Source of the DNA: Acidobacteriales bacterium 59-55
Lineage (GTDB): Bacteria > Acidobacteriota > Terriglobia > Terriglobales > Acidobacteriaceae
Direction of reading: 5' to 3'
Assembly: GCA_001897435.1 (NCBI GenBank)
Contig: MKSV01000007.1
Coordinates: 682,001 to 746,000 of the forward strand
DNA length: 64,000 nt
This document shows, piece after piece, positions 29,489 to 38,933 of the stretch (positions within the stretch are counted from its first letter, which is position 1; each line of letters begins with the position of its first letter). The notes beneath the pieces are model-generated. The model did no database searches. It was given only the letters and a program-made list of their open reading frames with translations, and was not told the DNA's origin. A program made the position numbers and the translations under genes.

Positions 29489-31558
29489 ATGGGGGTGTCA
29501 ATGAAACCGATTTCATCAATCTCCGCGAGCCGCCGCCGTTTTCTCAAGCGGGCAGGCGCCGCGGCTCTGGCTACGTTGCCGGTTAGTAGTCGTACTGCCC
29601 GTGCCATCTCAACGACACTTTCTTCCGCGAACACCGCGCATTCCGAAGATACGATTAGAAATCGCGCACCGCTCGCACCGAACGCCTTCTACGCGCTTCC
29701 CCTTGGCTCTGTTCGCCCTACCGGCTGGCTGCGCAGCCAGTTACAGATCCAGGCCAGCGGCCTCGGCGGGCATCTCGATGAGACCTGGCCTGACGTCGGC
29801 AGCAACAGCGCCTGGCTCGGCGGCACAGGAGAGGCATGGGAGCGCGGCCCGTACTTCCTCGACGGTCTTTTACCGCTCGCCTATCTCCTGGACGACGCGC
29901 GGCTCAAAGCCAAGGCTCAGAAGTTTATTGACTGGACACTGTCCAATCAGGCTGCGAACGGAATGATTGGCCCCCACAGCAATGACGATTGGTGGCCGCG
30001 AATGGTCATGCTGAAAGCTTTGGTTCAATATCAGGAAGCAACTGGCGATCCGCGCGTTATTCCATTGCTCTCGCGCTATTTTGCGTATCAATTGAAAAAT
30101 CTGCCTACGCGGCCTTTGCGAGACTGGGGAAAGTTTCGTTGGCAGGACAACGTTCTTGTGGTGATATGGCTCTACAATCGCACCGGCGACGCAAAGCTGC
30201 TTGACCTGGCCCACATCCTTCAGCAGCAGGGTTTTGACTGGAAGGCGAATTTTGCCGACTTCAAATACACGCAGCGCACGACGCCCGAATCCATCGGCCT
30301 CAAATCTGGCGGTGGATTGAAGGATCATGCTCTCGCGACCCACGGCGTAAATAACGGTCAGGCGATTAAGGCCACTCCAGTCTGGTCGGTTGTGTCCAAC
30401 GACGAAAGCGACCGGCAGGGAATTCATCAGATGCTCGCGGCGCTCGATAAATACCACGGCCTTCCCAACGGCATGTTTTCCTGTGACGAGCACCTTGCGG
30501 GGCTGAATCCATCGCAGGGAACGGAGCTGTGCACCGTCGTCGAGACCATGTTCTCCCTGGAGCAGTCGCTGGCCATTCTCGGCGATGCATCCCTGGGCGA
30601 TCGCCTGGAGCGCATTGCCTTCAACGCTCTGCCCGGAACTTTCACCGATGACATGTGGGCTCACCAATACGATCAGCAGCCCAATCAGGTCGAGAGTAGC
30701 CTCCACCGCAGGCCATGGACGACCAACGGTCCCGAGTCGAATCTCTTCGGCCTTGAACCGAACTTCGGCTGCTGTACCGCAAACTTTCATCAGGGCTGGC
30801 CAAAGTTCGCCGCAAGCCTTTGGATGGCATCGCACGATGGCGGTCTGGTTGCGGCAGCATATTCTCCCTGCGAAGTCAGAACAAAGGTAAACGGCACGGC
30901 AGTTCATATTGCGGAAGAGACCGAGTATCCGTTTCGAGAAACAGTACGAATCGCCATCAATCCGTCTGCACCGGTTATGTTTCCGCTGCGTCTTCGTATT
31001 CCAGCATGGGCCGATGGCGCAACGATACGCATCAACGGTAGCCTCCATCCCGGCACAACGGCTGGCGGCTTTACCAGGATCGAGCGCACCTGGAAGTCCG
31101 GAGATATTGTTGAGTTGAAGTTTCCCCTCTCTCCAAGGGTGCTATCGGGATATAAGGATTCAATCTCGGTCGAGCGTGGTCCGCTGGTCTTCTCCTATCC
31201 CATCGGCGAAAGCTGGGTGAAGTTGCAGGACAGGGGAATGACGGCAGACTGGCAGGTCTTTCCTTCTACGTCATGGAACTATGCGCTTGCTGTCACCAGC
31301 AACGAATCGAGTAAGCTTCCCGTTCAGGAATCGCCCGTCGGCACATCGCCCTTCAGCCTGAAGGGGACGCCGGTAAAGCTGAAAGTAAATGCGCGGAAGC
31401 TCCCGGGGTGGCGTGCCGGCGACGGCGCTGCCGATCCAGTGCCGCAAAGCCCGGTTACCAGCGCAGAGAATGAAGAACAATTGACACTGGTACCTTATGC
31501 CGCAGCGAAGTTGCGGATTACCGCTTTTCCGCGGTTGAAACCTAATCCAGAGTCTTAA
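29489..31558 (+). CDS. GH127-like glycoside hydrolase (beta-L-arabinofuranosidase family, DUF1680), Tat-exported
   Basis: The product has 689 residues with a Tat signal (SRRRFLKRAGAAALATLPVS). GH127 is an (alpha/alpha)6 barrel. Visible: YFLDGLLPLAYLLDD, GTELCTVVETMFSLEQSL (the catalytic Glu/Cys zinc-cluster region, TELCTVVE), PNFGCCTANFHQGWPKF (paired Cys of the family) and a C-terminal beta-sandwich. In characterised members a zinc-bound cysteine is the nucleophile; both cysteine regions are present here. It likely acts on arabinosides of plant polymers in the periplasm, ahead of GH97 and GH36 genes. Confidence 0.88.
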   Translation: MGVSMKPISSISASRRRFLKRAGAAALATLPVSSRTARAISTTLSSANTAHSEDTIRNRAPLAPNAFYALPLGSVRPTGWLRSQLQIQASGLGGHLDETWPDVGSNSAWLGGTGEAWERGPYFLDGLLPLAYLLDDARLKAKAQKFIDWTLSNQAANGMIGPHSNDDWWPRMVMLKALVQYQEATGDPRVIPLLSRYFAYQLKNLPTRPLRDWGKFRWQDNVLVVIWLYNRTGDAKLLDLAHILQQQGFDWKANFADFKYTQRTTPESIGLKSGGGLKDHALATHGVNNGQAIKATPVWSVVSNDESDRQGIHQMLAALDKYHGLPNGMFSCDEHLAGLNPSQGTELCTVVETMFSLEQSLAILGDASLGDRLERIAFNALPGTFTDDMWAHQYDQQPNQVESSLHRRPWTTNGPESNLFGLEPNFGCCTANFHQGWPKFAASLWMASHDGGLVAAAYSPCEVRTKVNGTAVHIAEETEYPFRETVRIAINPSAPVMFPLRLRIPAWADGATIRINGSLHPGTTAGGFTRIERTWKSGDIVELKFPLSPRVLSGYKDSISVERGPLVFSYPIGESWVKLQDRGMTADWQVFPSTSWNYALAVTSNESSKLPVQESPVGTSPFSLKGTPVKLKVNARKLPGWRAGDGAADPVPQSPVTSAENEEQLTLVPYAAAKLRITAFPRLKPNPES

Positions 31559-31661
31559 CTTCGTTATTGTCTTCTGGAATAGCTTAAGCCAATTCACAAC
31601 GCCGCATTTGTTTTCTTAAGGTGACTATGTTGTACTTGTGGCCTTGTGTAAGCGGTTGCGC

Positions 31662-33704
31662 ATGGATTTCTATCTGCCTGTGAGGTTCGACGCAGTGATC
31701 CAACACTTATCCAGAAACTTTATTCTTGTGGCATGTATCGCAGCTTCGGCAAGCGTCTGTGCCTTTGGCCAATCTGTCCCTCTGGTCTTATCGTCGCCCA
31801 ATCAGCAGCTGGAGATGCGATTTGCCGTCGTACCCGCGAAGGGCGAATCCGGCAATACCGGCAAATTGGTCTACTCTCTGACCTTTCATGGCAAGCAGGT
31901 TCTTGACGACTCGGGACTCGCCCTCGAATTAGAAGGGCAGCCACCGCTCGGTTCCGCTGTGAGTATCGTGGGCAGCAGCGCCGGCGATGGCACGGATGAC
32001 TACACACTGCTCAACGCAAAGACCAGCAAGGTGCATGACGCATACAAGAGCCTGACCGTGCGCGTCAGCGAGAGCGGCGGTCTTCATCGGCTGATGACAA
32101 TCGAAGCTCGCGCTTATAACGATGGCGTTGCATTCCGTTATCTTTTGCCCAAACAGGAATCGATCAAGCAGGTGCGCCTCAAACAGGAGGACACCGAGTT
32201 TCGCCTGAGCGCCGACGCCATCAACTGGGCGCTCGAACTGCCAAACTATCGCAGCAGTTACGAGAGTGAATATGTGAGGCTCGCGACCTCGGCTCTCAGC
32301 AACCAGGGCGGCGTTGCCAGCCATATTCTCGTCGGCCTGCCCCTGTTGACGCACGAACCCGGCACTGCATGGCTGGCATTGACCGAAGCGGATCTCGAAG
32401 GCAATAGCGGCATGTACGTCACCAATCCATCCGGAAGCTGGGCCGGCCATTGGTTCGTCTCGAAGCTCGCTCCGCATATTGATAACGCGGATATCGCGGT
32501 GGACAGTGCGCTGCCATATCACAGCGCCTGGCGCGTTCTCATGGTGGCGGACGATCCGGGACGCCTCATTGAATCGAATCTCGTCTACGACTTGAATCCC
32601 GCGAATCGCCTTCAGGACACAAGCTGGATTCATCCTGGTAAGGCATCGTGGAACTGGTGGAGCGGCGATATCGGTGCGGATGGCAAGCCCGCTTTTACAA
32701 CCGAAAACATGAAGCACTATGTCGATTTCGCTGCGCAGTGCGGCTTCCCCTACATGCTGCTCGACGCCGGATGGTCAAAGGGCCGCGACATCACCAGCAT
32801 GAATGGCAAGATCGACGTGCCCGAACTGGTACGTTATGCCGCCACAAAAAACGTGAAGGTGTGGATATGGCTTTACTCCGAATCAGTGATGGAGCAGATG
32901 AAAGAGGCCTTTCCCCTCTATGAAAAATGGGGAGTGGCTGGCGTCAAGATCGACTTCATCAACCGCGATGATCAGAAGGGAATTCAGTTCTACTACGACG
33001 TTGCGCGCGCAGCGGCGGAGCACCATCTGATGGTCGACTTTCACGGTGCCACGAAGCCCTGGGGGTTGGAGCGCACCTATCCCAACGTCCTCAGCTATGA
33101 AGCGGTCCTGGGCATGGAGCAGTCCAAGGCGGGCCATCGCGACAGCCCGGTGGATCGTTCTGTCTTTCCCTTCACGCGTCTTCTCGCGGGACCGATGGAC
33201 TACACTCCCGGCGGCTTCAACAATGTCACCGAGGACAATTTCGTCGCACGTGACACCAGCCCCATGGTGATGGGTACGCGCGCGCAGCAGTTGGCGTTGT
33301 ATGTGATCTATCAGACGCCGTTCCAGATGGTCTCCGACAGCCCGCAGGCCTACGCCGGGCAGCCTGCCTTTCAGTTTATTAAAGATGTACCTGCGGCCTG
33401 GGATGCGACACGCGCCTTGAATGGCAGCCCGGGCGATTTCGTTACCATCGTCCGCCGTCATGGCAGCGAGTGGTATCTAGGCAGCATGACCAATTGGACG
33501 CCACGCACCTTGCAGGTGCCACTCAGTTTTCTCGGCGCCGGCGCGTACACGGCTGAGATCTACGAAGATGCCAAAGACGCGGGCACCAATCCAAAGCACG
33601 TCACCATCCGCAGGCAGACGGTACATAGCGGGCAGACGCTCACCTTGAATCTGGCGGCGGGCGGCGGTTGCGCGATCCGGTTTATCCCGGTGGCAAAGCC
33701 ATAG
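31662..33704 (+). CDS. GH97 glycoside hydrolase (probably retaining alpha-galactosidase type), exported
   Basis: About 680 residues; the start is uncertain (GTG 31638, ATG 31662 or GTG 31695, the last with GAGG 9 bases upstream), but all give a signal peptide (FILVACIAASASVCAFG). GH97 signs: N-terminal beta-sandwich (LSSPNQQLEMRFAV), catalytic barrel with WNWWSGD, YMLLDAGWSKG, GVAGVKIDFINRDDQ and LSYEAVLGMEQSK. The Asp in KIDF fits the retaining (alpha-galactosidase) branch rather than the inverting SusB branch, by family knowledge. Followed by a GH36 alpha-galactosidase gene 127 bases later. Confidence 0.88.
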   Translation: MDFYLPVRFDAVIQHLSRNFILVACIAASASVCAFGQSVPLVLSSPNQQLEMRFAVVPAKGESGNTGKLVYSLTFHGKQVLDDSGLALELEGQPPLGSAVSIVGSSAGDGTDDYTLLNAKTSKVHDAYKSLTVRVSESGGLHRLMTIEARAYNDGVAFRYLLPKQESIKQVRLKQEDTEFRLSADAINWALELPNYRSSYESEYVRLATSALSNQGGVASHILVGLPLLTHEPGTAWLALTEADLEGNSGMYVTNPSGSWAGHWFVSKLAPHIDNADIAVDSALPYHSAWRVLMVADDPGRLIESNLVYDLNPANRLQDTSWIHPGKASWNWWSGDIGADGKPAFTTENMKHYVDFAAQCGFPYMLLDAGWSKGRDITSMNGKIDVPELVRYAATKNVKVWIWLYSESVMEQMKEAFPLYEKWGVAGVKIDFINRDDQKGIQFYYDVARAAAEHHLMVDFHGATKPWGLERTYPNVLSYEAVLGMEQSKAGHRDSPVDRSVFPFTRLLAGPMDYTPGGFNNVTEDNFVARDTSPMVMGTRAQQLALYVIYQTPFQMVSDSPQAYAGQPAFQFIKDVPAAWDATRALNGSPGDFVTIVRRHGSEWYLGSMTNWTPRTLQVPLSFLGAGAYTAEIYEDAKDAGTNPKHVTIRRQTVHSGQTLTLNLAAGGGCAIRFIPVAKP

Positions 33705-33830
33705 CTCCTCGTATCGTTCCGATCGTTGCATCGAAATGTTGGATGAAAGTGAAGCTGCACAACGCGGGCGATTCGAGAGCCTCCGCCGATGTATCGTACA
33801 AGAGTCAGTCCGCAAATTTGGGAGCCAGTC

Positions 33831-36131
33831 ATGAAAAAGATGCATGCCGAACTGTTCGTATCCTCACGCCGCAGGCATTCAGGGTTTAGCCTGGCCCAGC
33901 TCTGCATTCTCGCTCTGCTGCTTTGCCTCACTGGGTTCATCACGCCGGTAGCACATGCGGCTCCTGCTCCCGCATCGATCCGCTACGATGCCGCCACCCG
34001 CGTCTTCCGTATCGATGCGGCAGGCACAACGTACGTTCTCGGGGTCAACGAGCACCAGCAGCTCCAGTCTCTCTACTGGGGACCGCGCCTGGGTGCCGGT
34101 GATAGTTTCCCTCAGGCCAAGGCGATGCCCGAAGCGGCTTCGTTCGATCTCCCCGTCACCACAACACCGCACGAGTTTGTCGGATGGGGCGGCGGTCTCT
34201 ATGTCGAGCCCGACCTCAAGATCACCTTTCCCGATGGCAACCGCGACCTCGCCCTCAAGTACGTCTCGCATAAGATCGACGGCAACAAGCTCGATATCGT
34301 GATGAAGGATATCTCGCGCGAGGTCTATGTCACGCTGCAATACCAGGCCGATGCCGAGACCGGCATCCTGCGCCGCTCCGCCGAGATCGAGAACCGTACC
34401 GATGCGCCGTTCACCATCGAGCAGGCTGCGGCGGCGACCTGGAACCTGCCTCGCGGCACAGACTATCGCCTGCGCTATCTCACCGGGCGTTGGGGCGCGG
34501 AGTGGAGCGTACAGCAGCAGCCGATCCATCCCGGCAAGACTGTGCTCGAAAGCCGCCGCGGCACTACCGGCGCGCAGAACAACCCATGGTTTGCCATCGA
34601 TCGCGAGGGCGGTAACGATCAGGAGGCCGGCGGCGTCTGGTTCGGCGCTCTCGGCTGGAGCGGGTCGTGGCAGATCAGCGTCGAGCAGGACCAGTTGCAG
34701 CAGGTGCGCGTCACCGGCGGCTTCAACTCCTTCGACTTCGGCTATCGCCTTCAGAAAGGCGAGCATCTTCAGACGCCCTACTTTTACGGCGGGTATTCCA
34801 GCCACGGCATCGGCGGAGCTTCGCGACTACTGCACCGCTTCGAGATCGATTCGGTGCTGCCTCACGCGCCCCATCCGAAGTTGCGCCCGGTCCTCTACAA
34901 CTCATGGGAGGCAACCGGATTTAACGTAAATGAATCCGGCCAGATGGAGCTTGCCGAAAAGGCTGCCAGCATCGGCGTCGAGCGCTTCGTAATGGACGAT
35001 GGCTGGTTCGGCCAGCGCAAGGACGATCACGCGGGCCTAGGCGACTGGTACGTCAATCCGCAAAAATTTCCTCATGGCCTCAAGCCGCTCATCGACAAGG
35101 TTCACTCTCTCCACATGGACTTCGGCCTGTGGGTCGAGCCGGAGATGGTGAACCCGGACAGCGACCTCTATCGCAAACATCCCGACTGGGTGCTGAACTT
35201 CACCGGCCGTCCGCGCACGGAGGCCCGGAATCAGTTAGTGCTGAATCTGGCACGCCCGGATGTGCGCGCCTACGTCTTCAACTTTCTCGACAAGCTCCTC
35301 AACGAAAACGACATTGCCTTCCTCAAGTGGGACTACAACCGCAACTGGTCCGAGCCCGGCTGGCCTGCCGTGGCTCCGGAAGATCAGAAGAAGGTCTACG
35401 TCGACTTCATTCGCAACCTCTACTCAATCCTCGCGGAGCTGCGCGCAAAGCATCCGAGTGTCGAGATTGAAAGCTGCTCCGGCGGCGCGGGCCGCGTGGA
35501 CCTCGGCATCCTGGGGCTGACCGACGAGGTCTGGACCTCTGACAATACCGACGCCTACGACCGTCTCCTCATCCAGAACGGCTTCACCTACGCCTACACT
35601 CCCGGCGTAATGATGGCCTGGGTGACGGACTCGCCCACATGGGTGAACCAGCGCACGCTTTCGCTCGAATACCGTTTTCTCTCCTCGATGCAGGGTTCGC
35701 TCGGCATCGGAGCCAACCTTAGCAAGTGGACCCCCGAAGACTTTGCCACAGCGAAGAAGATGGTGGCGCAGTACAAGTCGATCCGCGAAACGGTGCAGCG
35801 CGGCTCGCTTTACCGTCTTATCACGCCCGAGAACAACAGCGAGCAGTCGGTAACAGAATCCGTCTCGCGCGATGGCAGCCAGGCTGTCACCTTTGCCTTT
35901 CTGCACTCCAGCCGCGAGGGGTACCCCTTCCCGCGAATCTATCTGCGTGGACTGGACGCGGACGCGACCTATCGCCTCTCCACGCTTGACGGAAAATTGG
36001 CACCCGATACACCGGCCTCGGCCAGCGGAGCCTATTGGATGCACCGCGGCGTCGATGCTCAACTGCGCGGCGACTTCCGGGCCGCGGCATTTACCCTGGA
36101 GCGGGTTGGAGGCGGAACAGCAGAGAAGTAG
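33831..36131 (+). CDS. GH36 alpha-galactosidase, exported
   Basis: The product has 766 residues from the ATG at 33831 (GGGAG 6 bases upstream); an upstream ATG at 33789 lacks a ribosome site. A signal peptide follows (LALLLCLTGFITPVAHA). The sequence shows all hallmarks of GH36 clan D: EATGFNVNE, FVMDDGWFGQRKDD, DFGLWVEPEMVNPDSDLY, the nucleophile region LKWDYNRNWSEPGW and the acid/base region CSGGAGRVDLG...WTSDNTDAYDR. It would release terminal alpha-galactose from galactomannan or raffinose-type sugars. Export of GH36 enzymes is less common than cytoplasmic location. Confidence 0.94.
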   Translation: MKKMHAELFVSSRRRHSGFSLAQLCILALLLCLTGFITPVAHAAPAPASIRYDAATRVFRIDAAGTTYVLGVNEHQQLQSLYWGPRLGAGDSFPQAKAMPEAASFDLPVTTTPHEFVGWGGGLYVEPDLKITFPDGNRDLALKYVSHKIDGNKLDIVMKDISREVYVTLQYQADAETGILRRSAEIENRTDAPFTIEQAAAATWNLPRGTDYRLRYLTGRWGAEWSVQQQPIHPGKTVLESRRGTTGAQNNPWFAIDREGGNDQEAGGVWFGALGWSGSWQISVEQDQLQQVRVTGGFNSFDFGYRLQKGEHLQTPYFYGGYSSHGIGGASRLLHRFEIDSVLPHAPHPKLRPVLYNSWEATGFNVNESGQMELAEKAASIGVERFVMDDGWFGQRKDDHAGLGDWYVNPQKFPHGLKPLIDKVHSLHMDFGLWVEPEMVNPDSDLYRKHPDWVLNFTGRPRTEARNQLVLNLARPDVRAYVFNFLDKLLNENDIAFLKWDYNRNWSEPGWPAVAPEDQKKVYVDFIRNLYSILAELRAKHPSVEIESCSGGAGRVDLGILGLTDEVWTSDNTDAYDRLLIQNGFTYAYTPGVMMAWVTDSPTWVNQRTLSLEYRFLSSMQGSLGIGANLSKWTPEDFATAKKMVAQYKSIRETVQRGSLYRLITPENNSEQSVTESVSRDGSQAVTFAFLHSSREGYPFPRIYLRGLDADATYRLSTLDGKLAPDTPASASGAYWMHRGVDAQLRGDFRAAAFTLERVGGGTAEK

Positions 36132-36158
36132 ACATGTGCTCTGTCAACGGTAATGGAA

Positions 36159-36190
36159 CTCAGGCATTGGGAATCTCGTCCAATGCCTGA
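36159..36190. terminator. Hairpin after the GH36 gene
   Basis: Perfect 12-bp inverted repeat CTCAGGCATTGG / CCAATGCCTGAG with an 8-base loop, 28 bases after the GH36 stop and 59 before the next gene. No T run follows, so it may be a transcript-stabilising or repeat-derived structure. Confidence 0.5.
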
Positions 36191-36248
36191 GCCGCGAAGA
36201 AGCGCATGGACTAACATGCACCAGTGAAAGTAGTATTTCAAAATATCC

Positions 36249-36971
36249 ATGAGTCTCTTCCAGCGCGTTATAAAAATCAGCCTCTATCGCGGCGTACTTG
36301 CCCTTGCCGCAGCCTTGCTTTGTATCTCGGCGACAAGCGCCCTCTTCGCCCAACCTTCTTCTTCCATCCCCGAAGAGATCGAGTGGACCTGGGAGGTACG
36401 CCCGCCGCATCCCGATCCGAAGCTGCCCAATGTACTCCTGCTCGGCGATTCCATCACTCGCAACTATTTCCCCGAGGTCAAAAAGGATCTCACCGGTGTC
36501 GCGAACGTCTATCTCATGTCCTCGTCGACCTCCGTTGGCGATCCGCGCCTGCCACGCCAGATCGTCGAGTTCTCCACCATGATGCAGGTGTCCTTTCAGG
36601 TCGTGCACTTCAACAATGGCATGCACGGCTGGCGCTATACCGAAGCGCAGTACAAGGCTGCGTTTCCCGGCTTTCTGCGCTCTGTCCGCAAGCTGGTTAA
36701 GAGTCCCGCGACACTTGTCTGGGCGACCACAACGCCCGTACGGTCGGACGCCGCCAGTGGCGCTACCAATGCACGAGTCAATGAGCGCAACGCCATCGCC
36801 GCCCCTCTGGTGAAGGTCGCGAAGATCGCCGTCGACGACCAGCACGCGCTCATGATGCAGCACGGCGATCTTCATCAGGACTCCGTCCACTTCAATCCGA
36901 CCGGCGCCAATCTGCAGGGCGATCAGGCAGCCGAAACGATCAAGGCTGCCCTTGCGCGAATCCACAAGTAA
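36249..36971 (+). CDS. SGNH/GDSL hydrolase, exported
   Basis: The product has 240 residues with a signal peptide (about 1-35, ending TSALFAQ). SGNH blocks: LLGDSITRNY (Ser), FNNGMHGW (Gly/Asn area), ATTTPVR, and DSVHFNPTGANLQ (Asp and His). The WTWEVRPPHPDPKLPNVL lead-in is common in SGNH proteins of carbohydrate loci. It closes the GH127-GH97-GH36 run on the same strand and probably deacetylates or de-esterifies a sugar polymer; this is inferred from context. Confidence 0.85.
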   Translation: MSLFQRVIKISLYRGVLALAAALLCISATSALFAQPSSSIPEEIEWTWEVRPPHPDPKLPNVLLLGDSITRNYFPEVKKDLTGVANVYLMSSSTSVGDPRLPRQIVEFSTMMQVSFQVVHFNNGMHGWRYTEAQYKAAFPGFLRSVRKLVKSPATLVWATTTPVRSDAASGATNARVNERNAIAAPLVKVAKIAVDDQHALMMQHGDLHQDSVHFNPTGANLQGDQAAETIKAALARIHK

Positions 36972-37023
36972 ATATCGTTGTTTCCACTGCCTTGCTTGTT
37001 CCTTCTTCGATCGCCCCCATCTT

Positions 37024-37129
37024 CGGGTGCCCCATCCATTGCGCTTTTTGCAATGGGTGGGAAGTAGATATAGGCCACTTGCCGGGTGCCGTATTTATGG
37101 CGCTTTTTGCGATGGGTGGGACGCAAATA
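37024..37129. repeat. Two direct copies of a hairpin repeat (GTGCCCC family)
   Basis: Two units 59 bases apart (37024-37070 and 37083-37129). Each has CGGGTGCC..., then GCGCTTTTTGC, then ATGGGTGGGA. In the first unit CCCATCCATTGC and GCAATGGGTGGG pair almost perfectly around GCTTTTT; in the second the left arm has decayed (GTATTTATGGC). A related palindrome (GTGCCCCATGTCC) occurs at 39800-39832. Confidence 0.7.
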
Positions 37130-37184
37130 GAGTCCAGCCAATATCGCCACGCGTCGTTCTGTGCCGGCGAACCATCCAATAGAA

Positions 37185-38231
37185 ATGATGAAAGACGATC
37201 GGAGCCTGTATCTGTCGGTGCTCGACCAGTCGCCGGTTCCGGCGGGAAGTGCACCGTCGCAGGCCCTCCAGAATTCAATCGAGCTTGCCCGTCACGTCGA
37301 CCGTCTCGGCTACCGCCGCTTCTGGATGTCGGAGCACCACGCCATGGACACGCTGGCCTGCACCGCGCCCGAGATCATGCTGGCTCGCATCGGCGCCGAG
37401 ACACAGCAGATCCGCATCGGTTCCGGCGGCATCATGCTGCCGCACTATACCCCCCTCAAGGTGGCGGAGGTCTTCCGCACCCTCCACGCCCTCTATCCCG
37501 GCAGGATCGATCTCGGCATCGGCCGTGCTCCCGGCGGTGGCCCCATGGAGGCGCTGGCTCTCAAGCGCGACCGCAACACGAAGATGCTCGACGATTTCCC
37601 CGACCAGGTCTCCGAACTGCTCGCCTTTCTCGACCGTGAATTTCCCGCGAACCACCCCTTTGCCCGCATCCGGGTTGCGCCCGACGCTCCCGGTGGTCCC
37701 GATGTCTGGATGCTCGGCTCCAGTATGTGGAGTTCCGCTGCCGCCGCTGAGTTCGGCCTGCCCTATGCCTTTGCCCACTTCTTCAGCGGAGAGATGGTTC
37801 GCGCAGCAATCGAAGCCTACCGGCGGCGGTTTGTGCCCAGTCGGTACCGTTCCCAGCCTGAGGCGATGGCTGCCGTTGGCGTCATCTGTGCCGAAACCCA
37901 GGAAGAGGCCGACTTTCTGGCGTCGAGTGTTCGCCTGTTGCAGTGGCGCATTCGACAGGGAGACCGCAGCCCCGTCGCCTCGCCCGAGGATGCCCTTCGG
38001 GAACTGCATTCTTTTGGTATCCAGTCGCCGGAACCCGGAGAATGGCCCCGCTACTTCGTCGGTACCCCTTCGAAAGTGAAGGCCGATCTGGAGGCAATGG
38101 CCGCCGCTCTGGGAATCGACGAGATCGTCGTCAACACCATCGTCTGGGATCATGCGACACGATTGCGGAGCTATCAGCTTTTGGCCGAGGCATTCGACCT
38201 GCACCCGGCGCCCCCGCAATTTAGTTTATGA
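37185..38231 (+). CDS. LLM-class flavin-dependent oxidoreductase (luciferase-like)
   Basis: FMN- or F420-type monooxygenase-fold enzyme of 348 residues from the ATG at 37185. Family marks: LARHVDRLGYRRFWMSEHHA, the strand RIGSGGIMLPHYTPLKVAE, the bacterial luciferase-like segment GRIDLGIGRAPGGGP and DVWMLGSSMWSSAAAAEFGL. These YhbW-type proteins are common and mostly uncharacterised, so a substrate is not proposed. The ribosome site is weak. The stop codon lies inside a perfect A/T-rich palindrome (38222-38248). Confidence 0.9.
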   Translation: MMKDDRSLYLSVLDQSPVPAGSAPSQALQNSIELARHVDRLGYRRFWMSEHHAMDTLACTAPEIMLARIGAETQQIRIGSGGIMLPHYTPLKVAEVFRTLHALYPGRIDLGIGRAPGGGPMEALALKRDRNTKMLDDFPDQVSELLAFLDREFPANHPFARIRVAPDAPGGPDVWMLGSSMWSSAAAAEFGLPYAFAHFFSGEMVRAAIEAYRRRFVPSRYRSQPEAMAAVGVICAETQEEADFLASSVRLLQWRIRQGDRSPVASPEDALRELHSFGIQSPEPGEWPRYFVGTPSKVKADLEAMAAALGIDEIVVNTIVWDHATRLRSYQLLAEAFDLHPAPPQFSL

Positions 38232-38292
38232 CTAAACTAAATTGCCTCAAAAACCTCTATTTTTAGTTTGTCAACTAAACTATTAAATATCT
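38217..38292. repeat. A/T-rich palindromes between convergent genes
   Basis: CAATTTAGTTTA and TAAACTAAATTG form a perfect 12-bp inverted repeat around a 4-base loop (TGAC), overlapping the stop codon of the LLM gene. A second one follows: TAGTTT-GTCAACT-AAACTA. The hexamer TAGTTT/AAACTA occurs four times in about 70 bases. The whole tract to 38330 is strongly A/T-rich compared with its neighbours. It may be a two-way terminator or a protein-binding site. Confidence 0.65.
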
Positions 38293-38311
38293 GGACTATT
38301 GAGATATTCAA

Positions 38312-38866
38312 TTATTTAGTATCCGGGAAAAGCCGGATATCTTCCACATTTCGATAGTGTTCGGCATAGTCCATCCCATACCCGACGACGAACTGGTTCG
38401 GTATCCGGAACCCCACATAATCGGCATCGATCGGCACCAGCCGCCGCTCCGGCTTATCCAGACAGGTGGCGATCTTCAGTGAGGCCGGCCTGTGCTGCAA
38501 CATCATGCCGCGCAGGTAGCTCAGCGTAAGTCCTGTATCAAGAATATCTTCCACCAGAATCACTTCTTTCCCTTCAATCGGGTTGTCGATATCTTTGATG
38601 AGCTTGACCGCTCCGCTCGAAACCGTGCCCCGTCCGTAACTGGACACCGCTACAAAATCAAAGGTGTTATCCACCTCGATAGACCGGGCCAGATCGGCCA
38701 GAAAGATGGCCGCGCCTTTCAATACGCCAATCAGGACGATCGATTTGCCGGAGTAATCGGCAGAGATCTGCGCGCCAAGCTGGCTGACGCGTTCGGAAAT
38801 CTCGGCCTTCGAGAAGAGAACTTCCATCTCCGAGGCAGGGGGAAAGACAGGTGTGCTAGTGGGCAT
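38312..38866 (-). CDS. hpt: Hypoxanthine phosphoribosyltransferase
   Basis: Purine salvage: hypoxanthine or guanine plus PRPP to IMP/GMP. 184 residues. The PRPP-binding motif is VILVEDILDTGLTLSYLRG, the flexible-loop region SSYGRGTVSSG, and the purine-binding end DYVGFRIPNQFVVGYGMDY. The first about 12 residues are an extension rich in P and S. Divergent from lgt at 38934. Confidence 0.95.
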   Translation of the reverse strand: MPTSTPVFPPASEMEVLFSKAEISERVSQLGAQISADYSGKSIVLIGVLKGAAIFLADLARSIEVDNTFDFVAVSSYGRGTVSSGAVKLIKDIDNPIEGKEVILVEDILDTGLTLSYLRGMMLQHRPASLKIATCLDKPERRLVPIDADYVGFRIPNQFVVGYGMDYAEHYRNVEDIRLFPDTK

Positions 38867-38933
38867 AGACGTCAGAGTAGCGCGAAACGGGGCGCAAGCG
38901 AAAGGGTAGCTATACTTAAAATCAGCGAGGCGT

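Noticed and set aside
29870..31048. 392-codon minus-strand frame inside the GH127 gene
   Set aside because: Lies wholly within a clearly conserved gene on the other strand and shows no recognisable motif.
37024..37129. CRISPR-like direct repeat
   Set aside because: Only two imperfect units with hairpins, no spacers of uniform size and no cas genes.
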